Assembly (NCBI GenBank): GCA_014529385.2
Contig: CM043950.1
Coordinates: forward strand, 78,858,343 to 78,922,342
Direction of reading: 5' to 3'
From: Adiantum capillus-veneris
Lineage: Eukaryota; Streptophyta; Polypodiopsida; Polypodiales; Pteridaceae
DNA length: 64,000 nt
The notes under the pieces are model-generated. The model did no database searches and was not told where the DNA came from. It saw only the letters and a list, made by a program, of their open reading frames with translations. Position 1 is the stretch's first letter, and each line of letters starts with the position of its first letter. The position numbers and the translations under genes are program-made. Shown in pieces: positions 55,441 to 64,000 of this stretch.

Positions 55441-57186
55441 CGGTAACTCTTCTAACCAATCTTCCAATAGTCTCTCAGAAAAGAACTCTCCAATGAACCT
55501 AAGGGTAAAGCTAACACAATTGCTAAACCTAAGCTCACTCCAAATGAAAAGGTAGAGCAAGGAATTTTAGGAGGATACATCACGTCGGAAGAGCAAAGTA
55601 TTTACTCTAAGGAAGGTTGTTGTTTTCATTGTCACATCAAGGGTCACTTAAAAAGAACATGTCCTAAGCTTGAATCTAGAGACACTAAAGTACCCACAGA
55701 ACCCACTTCCTCTGTCAATGCAATAAATGAGAACAGGAGTGTGACGCAAGTCTCTCATGATCCTTCCATTGATGAGTCTCTCATTAAGTGTTATGGTCAT
55801 GTGAATGGTCAACGTTTTGTCATATTGTTTGACCCAAGTAGTATGCATGATGTGATTAGTGACTCTCTTGTCGAAAGAGCCCGCTTGGAGGTTAGCACGA
55901 CATCTCCTTTCGAGGTGTCGGGCTTCGCTCCCGGTATGGACTCTCTCATCACAAAAGAGTGCCTTTATGTTTTGTTCATTGTTCAACAAGCATTCTTCCG
56001 CAAAAAATTTGTAGTCTCTCCTCTCTCAGGATGTGATATGCTTTTAGGCATTCGATGGTTTCGTGAGCATAACCCTCTCATTGATTGGGCAGCTAATGCG
56101 TTCACTTTCAATGCTAAAAGTGGCTCTCCCAGTGTCATTCATGGGGAGCAAGTTGTTCATTCTTCATGTCTCATTTCTAATGTGCACGCGAAGATTGAAA
56201 AGAATCAGGAGATGGAGACTTTCTCAGTCTCGTCTTCTCCACAGCAAGACACACATGATTTGGATGATAATGACAAGCATGATGAATTGCATGATGACGA
56301 TAAGCATGATGATTTGCAAGACAAAGATGTGATTGTTCACAAGCATGAGAGTTTAGTAGATACTTTTTCTAGTGAAGCTAACCTCATTGCAGATTTGATC
56401 GATCACGAAGAACCGATCTTGGCTCTCGAGTCGAGTTCCAAAGAGCCCCCACAGGAAGTATTATGTGTTCGCATGATTAGTCAGTCTGCATTGTTCGTGT
56501 GTTTCATTCGTGATCGTTTCCTGTATTTTAATTAGCGTTTTTATGTGATCCCTTTCCAAAGGCATGCCATATTGTACGATGAGCACGATTCACTCATGAA
56601 TGAGCACAGATGTATACGGATGATTCATGAAAAGATGAAATGTTTGCATTCAAGGAATTCACATTCCATGTCTCTTCCTTGGCATGAAACACTTTCCGAA
56701 AGAGCACAAGAAAGACTAAGCATCAAGCATCGGCATTTCCATTATGATTTGCCACAGTTGATTGATTTAATCAGATAGTCAAGATTCGACCCCATTGTTT
56801 GCGTGTGTTTGATGAACGGTTTGGCACTCCGTCTCTATGTTCATCTACATTGCATGCACAGTCTTTAGAGAAGACTAGAATTTTTCCAATCACTTTACAT
56901 GGAATGGGTATATTCATGTTTTTGTGTTGAAAGTGGTTTCAAAAATTTTCATCCTCGGAGATTCTTGAAGAAAGTAGACGCATGACTATAGACGAAGTTG
57001 AAGCATTGAAGAAGCCACAGATGACTTTGTGTCACTTTTGGCGCGGCCCAAAGAAGCAAGCGTTGCAGACCTTTATGAAGTTCAAGTACGCATGACCCAC
57101 GCATCACAGTGGGCCGGTGAAGAGTCCTTTCCAGGATTCCAAACGCTGTTGGCGATCTCCCTCGACGCCATATAGTTCGGTACCAA
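55441..57186 (+). pseudogene. Element D: CCHC knuckle, protease-like domain, His/Asp linker, conserved C-terminal domain
   Basis: Knuckle CFHCHIKGHLKRTC (55621-55662). Protease-like fold: VNGQRFVILFDPSSMHDVIS, SLVERARLEV, FEVSGFAPG, LSGCDMLLGIRWF. The usual active-site D(S/T)G reads DPS. Then comes a SVSSSPQQDTHD motif, His/Asp repeats (KHDELHDDDKHDDLQDKD), and the C-terminal domain: EVLCVRMISQSALFVCFIRD, TAG at 56533, YVIPFQRHAILYDEHDSLMN, MSLPWHETLSERAQ, a frameshift near 56775, STLHAQSLEKTR-like, hydrophobic LHGMGIFMFLC, RRMTIDEVEAL and an FMKFKY-like end near 57110. No RT or integrase follows. The polypurine tract starts at 57192. Function beyond gag and protease is unknown. Confidence 0.75.
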
Positions 57187-57191
57187 TACCT

Positions 57192-57210
57192 CACTTTGAA
57201 AAGGAGGGGA
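57192..57210 (+). other. Polypurine tract of element D
   Basis: CACTTTGAAAAGGAGGGGA directly precedes the 3' LTR and equals that of B (21389-21407, minus). Confidence 0.85.
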
Positions 57211-58435
57211 TGTCGCGTGCACAACTAACCCTATGTGTACGTGGACAAGCTACTTCATGACATGGGTTCAGTTTCACCTAGCTTAGGAAGTGATCTCGCA
57301 CTTTTGTGAGTCTGTTCGCAGACCGTGCATGTCCAGACACTTAAGAGTAGATGCATATCCTCTGGTTGCACACAGCATGACCATCAGATTACCATCATAT
57401 TACAATCAGAACCCATCAGGAGCATTTTTTACAGTGCATAGACCTATTTTCCCTATTTTTGACATTTTTCACTTATTATTTTTAAGTGACTTTTGTTGGG
57501 AACTGGGTAGGGCAATTTGACTTGGCAAGGATATAAGCAAACCTAGCGCTAGCACTTTCTGGCAGAAGAGGCAGCACGAACCCTGTGTTCATCAAGCAAC
57601 TTCTCAGCAAGACCCCCCCCCACAGAAGACCTAGCGTTTTTGCACATGCAAGCCTAGCGTTTTCACCCAGAACTAGCCCTGGCGTTTTTGCATTGCAGAT
57701 CAGCCCGGCGACAGCAAGATAGCAGATTCCCACAGCAACACAGCAGATTCCCTAGCGTTAGCAGATTTCCCTCGTTGAACAGTTTTCAGCCCTAGCTTTT
57801 TTGCATCAGCATGGCAGATCAGCATTTTGCAATTTCTCCGCGATAAGATCCACAGTAGCACCAGCGTTTTCAGTTTTCAACAGTCAGACATCGTAGTAGG
57901 ACCCCCAAACCTCGCAGATCTCACCTTCCTGCAGCAGATGCTCGCCGCATGGTCAAATCCCGCGCAGTTTGCAGATTCAACCAGCATCCACGTTTTCAGC
58001 GCATCGTCGTTGCATCGTCGTCATTGACATCGTCACCGACATACAGTCAGAATTCAGCAGATAAAGATTTGCAGATTACAACCCTTAGCGTTTTCAGATT
58101 TCAATCCGTCTCGTCGTCGTCCTCATCGTCGTCGACATCGTCGGCAAGTCCAAAGCATTGTAGAGATTTGTGCAATCAATAGTAGACCGCTCTCGCCATA
58201 GAGAGTGGGGCCTTCAGAGGAGGGTTTGACAACATTCTGGTGTCCTATTCTTCTCTCGCTATCTCTCAGTCTCAGCACCTTCATTCACAGGGTTCATCCA
58301 CTTTGTTTGTGTCCATTGCACTCTCTCACTAAAGGAACGGAAGGCTCTCTCTTCCGTAAGTAAACGGAACCTTGAGCAGAGTTCGGAGCACTCATCTTGA
58401 GCAAAGTTCAATATTCACTTCCGCTACACCTTACA
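57211..58435 (+). repeat. 3' LTR of element D
   Basis: 1225 bp, TGTCGCGTGCACAACTAACC...CTACACCTTACA. It aligns with the split 5' LTR along its length, including a CCCCCCCC run at about 57612-57620. Confidence 0.9.
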
Positions 58436-59647
58436 TCGGGTCCCCCGTTCCCCATACTCATTCTAGCTTCCCGTTCCGAACCTCCGCTCCATGTTGCAGA
58501 CGTGAGTATCCGTAACAAGGAGTGGCATTTCATGCTCGTTACCATTCCCCGTTCGTACAAATTTCCAACTGATCAAGACAAGACTTCCTAAAGAAGAGAC
58601 CGCTAAACCACCAACCGTCACCACCACACCTATTGATCATGGAGGACTTCAAAAACCAGAGAAGAAAACAACTAAATAGACAGATCACAAGTATACCAAC
58701 ATAGTACACACCCATTGAGTGTGGTCACATAGGTCTCGCACCGTCATGCGGAGCGTCGCTCCAATATCACCACTCTTCCATCTCGGTATACAACACATGC
58801 ATACATGGAAATTCGAAACACTTACTACTCAGACAGACAATCTACAAAGCAAAGGCACACACTACACATAAAGGGAAAAAACACACACCAAAACACACAT
58901 ACAAGCAGCAAACAATGCAATGAAAGAAAGAACCTACGTAAGGAACAAACAGAAAGACCTCAAAAATGCCAACAAGTGGCAAGTTCTGAGAAGAGAAAAG
59001 GGTGAAAGTGTCAAAGTGTGCAACAGACGACAAAGAGACAGTTTGCCCTTCTTGAGGAAGGGTGGACCAAAAGCAATGCTTTCCTCGAAGACCACTTTTT
59101 TAGAGAAAAATATATATATATTTTGTAGAGGACTTAAAACAGCATACATATGTATGGTTTTTGGCTTTTGCACATGTGAAATCTTAGAGTTGAGCTTTAA
59201 GAAAACAATTGTTTGTTTGCACCATGATGGTGCGAAACAGGGAAATTTTTGTGTGTTTATTTGGGCTTCATTGGTATGGACTATGGCATGCTGGTGTGTG
59301 GAAGGGCACAAACAAATGTATGTATCATTTGCAGGGAAAATTCACAAAAGCCCCTTTCATGAAGTTTTGAGCTAGACCTTCTGTAGAAAGTAGAGGGCAG
59401 CTTTGTAAAAATGAAGGCTGAAAGCCAGTCTGGAATGGTAAAATGAAGGGATGCGAGCCAGAACAGCTATTCGGTTCCGTAGAGAACACAGCTAAGCTGC
59501 CAACACGTAATGCAACATCTGCTTTCTCAAGAATAACGAACCCTTGGTCAATTCAAAGGAATATACCGAGTTAACAAATCCTTGACGTGGGGGACGGGTC
59601 CGTTAGGGCAGATATCACTGTCAGTAGAGTAGTAGGGTATGGAATAC
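58436..59647. other. Unassigned; contains a copy of the 46640-47020 motif
   Basis: 58577-58680 repeats the Lys/Pro/Thr-rich tail found at 46840-46950 on the other side of element D, so the two were a few hundred bases apart before D inserted. The ORF at 58920-59375 has no recognisable motif, and an equally long antisense ORF overlaps it. Nothing else is supported. Confidence 0.4.
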
Positions 59648-59703
59648 CTGTCGTCAATGAAGAAGGACTCGTCAAGCCACACTTCATCCTCCTCCGCCGT
59701 CAT
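59648..59703 (-). other. Possible first coding exon of a host gene
   Basis: On the minus strand an ATG at 59703 opens MTAEEDEVWLDESFFIDD, ending at a good donor (ACAG/GTATTC, cut after 59648). A T-rich tract ending in TTTGCAG, like an acceptor, lies just upstream near 59715. The reading continues openly past the donor for about 30 codons to a stop at 59550, but that part looks non-coding. The WLDESFFIDD pattern recalls the N-terminus of a plant putative methyltransferase, but this is from memory and uncertain. No second exon was found nearby, so it may be a stray or captured fragment. Confidence 0.35.
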
Positions 59704-61604
59704 CTTGGTTTCTGCAAATCTTTTTTTTTTCAACTTCGTTAGCGTAGCAGCCTCTTTACTTGGTGATTAGGCCTACTTGGTGAGCCAAAGGCTCTTTTCC
59801 CGCTATCTGAACGCAGAAGCCACCACGTGGCATTACATTTATTTTAAATAAAAAATTAAAGAAGCAATGCGCTGCCGTGAAAAGCTCTACGTTGCTTTGC
59901 TCTGCGTTGTCGTCGTTCAGCTATGTGACCGTTGAGGGGCGTGCTCTCTTCTTGGCAAGCAATCCTTATCAAGCAGATGAGATGATCCCGATTGGCATGC
60001 AAAGCCACACGCCGAGCCACATGAGCATCTCATGCAACACAAACAATCACTTGCAAACGGTCGCCTATTAATGATGATGGTGATGCTGTTGATCTTCAGC
60101 AAGCAATCACCGCTGGTTTGGAAAGATCTTTAGCAAGCAATCACCACTGGTTTGGAAAGATGGTTGAGGGCTTGTGCACTGCGTTCACGACTTTGTGTAT
60201 TTCTTTACGTTTATATAGTGAGCGCAACTAGCTATCTGCTTGCATGGAGTGGAGGGCCGCAACAAGGCTTGCATGAATTACATGAAGAGTGGCCGCCTAG
60301 TGCAGTTAAGAAAAAGGCCACCATGGAGTGAAGATGGAAGAGGGCTATTGCTTGAGCTAAGAGCCATTACAGAGGAAGATCGCCAAAAAACTGGAAGGAA
60401 AAAGGCGTGAGAAGGAGGGTGAGAGTGTCGTGAGTAGAGGGGGGCACAACCTCAGGGTGCCACAAGCTAGTAGAGTGGAGGCAAGCGCTATTGAGCATGC
60501 GGTCTCAACCTCCCATAGATGCTGCTTGTTACTTGGTGAGCCCAGGGAACTTTTTTAAATTAACGCCACCGTATTGAGCCACGTGGATGCTCTAGATCTC
60601 AATCCTGACCTCGCTCGACCAACAGGCCTTGCTCAAAAAAAACAAGCAAGACTCGCCTACAAGAATACAACCAAAACACGGATCTCAACTCACAACACTC
60701 GATGTTTCGATTGCACAAGCACGACTCCAACTTGGCAACACTACAAGGTTCGTTATTTGCATCCAACTCCCCATGACTATGCGTTTACTTGGCGCAACAC
60801 ATAAACACTACGGGGCAGGGCATGGCTTCCGTTTCTTATAATTTTTGGAGAGACTACAGTGCCAACTCTCCACCATACTTTTGTATGACACTTCTGCATG
60901 ACGTGCACTATATACTTTGAATTTTGATCTGTGAGGTTTCATTGCATGCTATAATGTTTAACTATTCAAATTTCTTTCTTATAGCTTGAATCAAATATCG
61001 GCTTGTGGATTGGACAATTGAGAAGCACCAATACAACATTTCAGGTTAGTGAAGCACTTCATTTTTTGTTGCAATTTATTGACGCAACTCTTTGCATACG
61101 ATTACTAGCCAATGCATGTGGTGTATTGTAATAGTGAATGCACAAGTAGTGAATGCATGTGATGTATTGCAATTACTAGCCAATGCATGTGGTGTACTGC
61201 AATAGTGAATGCATGTTGATTTCTAATATCAATCTTTATTATTTGATGTACATAACTTTGTATCTTTCCATTTACATAATAACAATTTTAAAATCTACCT
61301 GCTACTCTTAAAAACTCAGCTAACTCTCTCAAAAATGATCCCTATAATCTCTATTCATGGAAGCATTTAACTTTATTTCCTCCCATAAATAAACATAATA
61401 GCATTTCTAAAATATATATCCCTTCCAAACAATGCTCTCATTGCCAGATTACTCATGCTCTTGTTTCCTTCAATGCTAGATGCTAAATGTACATTTTCAT
61501 ATGTCCTTCTATAGAATGTCCTTCTATATTCTATAGACATTACATAGCGAGGCCCTCCAAGCAAGACTAGTTTTTTTTTACTTCGTTAGCGTAGCAGCCT
61601 CTTT
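59704..61604. other. Intergenic; direct repeats and short tandem duplications
   Basis: AACTTCGTTAGCGTAGCAGC...TCTTT occurs at about 59735-59758 and, as ACTTCGTTAGCGTAGCAGCC, at about 61579-61603, each after a T run. 60096-60129 is duplicated at 60130-60162 (GCAAGCAATCACC unit). A 70-bp unit around CTAGCCAATGCATGTGGTGT recurs (61106 and 61176). No ORF has supporting motifs. Confidence 0.45.
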
Positions 61605-62451
<847 letters not shown>

Positions 62452-62453
62452 TG

Positions 62454-62606
62454 TGTTAGACAAGGTGAACTAGAACTTAGGAGTCCACCTCCCAACCACC
62501 CACTATATAGCATGGCTCCTAGCCCTTTGCCCTAGTTGGACTCCCTTTCCACACTGCTTAGCCTGGCCTTGCCCTTGTCTAGTTCGGCCTTGCCGTTGTC
62601 CTGACA
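62454..62606 (-). repeat. 3' LTR of window-end chromovirus
   Basis: A short LTR. Ends on the minus strand are TGTCAGGACAACGG and CTTGTCTAACA. The partner LTR lies outside the window, so the exact outer end (62452 or 62454) is uncertain. Confidence 0.7.
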
Positions 62607-62609
62607 TTA

Positions 62610-64000
62610 CTCCCCCCTTAAAGAAGAGTTTTCGTCCTCGAAAACAAAAGTGGGAAACTTCTTCTTAAGAACATTAATGTTTTCCCAAGTGGCACCTTCC
62701 GATCTTTCCACTTGATTAAGGCTTGTTGACGTACATGATGACGCGTACGTAACTCATGATAGTCGAGAATACGTTCAGGTTCATGCAGTAAGGTAGGACG
62801 TTCAACAAAATCAACCAAAATCTGTTGCTCAATGACATTGTCGTCCCCATGTAACCACTTATGTAAACGACTTACATGAAACACTGGATGAATACGAGAA
62901 TGTGTAAGTAGCAATAATTTGTAGGCACATCACCTACTCGCTTGAGTATTTTGAAAGGCCTACAATATCGGGGAGATAATTTAGTGTTGACCCAGTGTTC
63001 AGACTTTCTGAATGTTCTGGCACACGTAAAAATACTTCCTCCCCTTCCTCGAAGGTAACTTGCCGACGTTTCTCATCAGTGTACTTCTTATATTGATCCT
63101 GTGCTTGTCGGACATTCTGACGAGCGAGTTTCAGCATATCCATGTGGTCTTGGAGAAAATCCTTAACCTGTTGGAGCTTTTCGTTTTCCAACCCCACTAT
63201 AACAGGTGACCTAGGTTGAAACCCATACATGAGCATGAAAGAACTAAATCCATTTGTGACATGCTTAGCACTATTGTAGGCAAACTCGAGAATAGGTAAG
63301 TATATTCTTCCCAGTCTGATTGTTTTTTGTTTTTGCTAACATATGCTCTTAGCATATCCTCTAGCACTTAATAACTCATTCAGTCTGACCATCTGTTTCT
63401 GGATGAGGCTATACTGAGGTTTAGTTGTGTACCCAATCATTTGAAAACAGCCCTTCAAAAGTGACAGTTAAACTTGGGATCACGATCATTGACAATGTTA
63501 CTTGGCAAACCATACAACTTGTATAGATTGTCCACAAATAACTTGGCTAGTTCTGGAGTCTTAACCATTGATTTGGTTGGAATAAACTTACATAGTTTAG
63601 TCAACCGGTCTACGGACCACCCATACCGAGTCATGACCTCGTACAGTGGTTGGTAAACCCACAATAAAGTCCATAGAGATACTTTTCTATTTTCCATTGG
63701 GAATCTCCAAAGGATGTAAGAGTCCACCTGCTTTCAGGCGCTCTGCTTTGTTAACTTGACATTTTTGGCAATGCAAGACATAAGCTTGAACAAAGCCATG
63801 TAAACCTGGCGTAAAACTGTTGTCGTACAAGAGCAATACCTGGGTGCCCTGCACTTGGACTATCATGACATTCATAAAGAATTTGGCGCCGAATGTCAGT
63901 GTCCATCGGTACACAAACTCTTCCCTTATGGAGTAGGTATCCATTGTTGATGGTGAAATGCTTCCATCAATGTAGTTCATCACTCGATAGAGGAGAACTA
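62610..64000 (-). pseudogene. Chromovirus pol: integrase and chromodomain
   Basis: On the minus strand: H2C2 finger remnant (VLHCQKCQVNKAERLKAGGL, about 63780-63710), integrase core with VDRLTKLCKFIPTKSM and VNDRDPKFNCHF (second catalytic Asp), a decayed stretch, then the C-terminal part with MLMYGFQPRSPV and DQYKKYTDEKRRQVTFEEGE. Then follow HPVFHVSRLHKWL and the chromodomain start PERILDYHELRTRHHVRQQA, with ALIKWKD and, after a frameshift, a TWENINVLKKKFPTF-like end at about 62640. Integrase would insert the cDNA and the chromodomain would target chromatin. Several frameshifts make it inactive. RT lies outside the window. Confidence 0.85.

Larger units (their letters stand above)
47036..58435 (+). 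mobile_element. Gag-only LTR retroelement, copy D (most complete), with a nested copia
   Basis: The 5' LTR spans 47036-53789 including the inserted copia (47763-53316) and its duplicated GATCC. The primer site is 53791-53808, the internal region 53809-57210, and the 3' LTR 57211-58435. Flanks TAGGG (47031-47035) and TCGGG (58436-58440) form a 5-bp target duplication with one mismatch. Without the copia it is about 5.8 kb. It encodes gag core, CCHC knuckle, protease-like domain, His/Asp linker and the conserved C-terminal domain, but no RT, RNase H or integrase. It would depend on another element's enzymes. Confidence 0.9.
62452..64000 (-). mobile_element. Ty3 chromovirus, 3' half (continues beyond window)
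   Basis: On the minus strand the integrase and chromodomain are followed by a polypurine tract (AAGGGGGGAGTAA, 62607-62619) and a short 3' LTR (62454-62606, about 153 bp, TGTCAGGAC...CTAACA). It inserted in the third unit of the microsatellite array after GCCTAGG. It differs from the chromovirus at 22257 in LTR length and sequence. Confidence 0.85.

Noticed and set aside
56400-57186. Envelope gene in element D
   Set aside because: A hydrophobic stretch exists, but no signal peptide, cleavage site or fusion features are visible; kept as unknown.
58920-59375. 151-codon plus ORF
   Set aside because: No motif, biased composition, and an antisense ORF of similar length; chance is likely.
59759-61569. 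Helitron or DNA transposon
   Set aside because: The right side has CTAG, but there is no matching TC start, terminal hairpin or inverted ends.

Overview
This window is plant nuclear DNA made almost entirely of transposable elements. The evidence is plant-type retroelements: Ty1/copia, Ty3 chromoviruses with chromodomains, a plant L1-like LINE, and primer-binding sites complementary to initiator tRNA-Met (TGGTATCAGAGC). I found no intact host gene, rRNA, tRNA or CRISPR. A large, repeat-rich land-plant genome is likely; the species cannot be fixed from the sequence. The only host-like coding signal is a possible 56-bp exon at 59648-59703 (minus).

Layout. 1-2573 is the 5' part of a gag-only LTR element (copy A, minus), with a palindromic LTR-end insertion inside it. 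2574-4342 holds relics of two LINEs and a 93-base G run. 4343-4864 is a solo chromovirus LTR. 4865-7359 has no recognisable gene but contains several hairpins. 7360-8432 is a lone LTR of the gag-only family. 8622-12650 is a decayed Ty3 element. 13050-17259 holds two nearly identical 0.9-kb direct repeats around an unfamiliar zinc-knuckle ORF (minus).

17260-46660 is a nest five levels deep. A relic copia element (minus) is split by an L1-like LINE (18280-46258, plus). The LINE endonuclease is split by gag-only element B (20169-41961, minus). B carries a chromovirus (22257-28600, minus) in its internal region and, in its 5' LTR, a chromovirus deletion derivative with three LTRs (30462-41229, plus). 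That derivative is itself interrupted by gag-only element C (35299-39233, minus). Target-site duplications support each step.

47036-58435 is gag-only element D (plus), the most complete member, whose 5' LTR is split by a young copia element (47763-53316, minus; the two LTRs differ at 2 of 192 positions). 58436-61604 is mostly unassigned. 61605-62451 is a microsatellite-bearing tandem array. 62452-64000 is the 3' half of another chromovirus (minus) that runs off the window.

The strongest candidate for something undescribed is the gag-only family (A-D). It has a tRNA-Met primer site, polypurine tract, gag, CCHC knuckle and a protease-like domain with an altered active site. It has no reverse transcriptase or integrase. 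In their place is a His/Asp-rich repeat linker and a conserved C-terminal domain of about 240 residues. That domain survives in B and C, which have lost the gag core. These elements presumably moved using enzymes from a Ty3 partner such as the chromoviruses here; that is inference.
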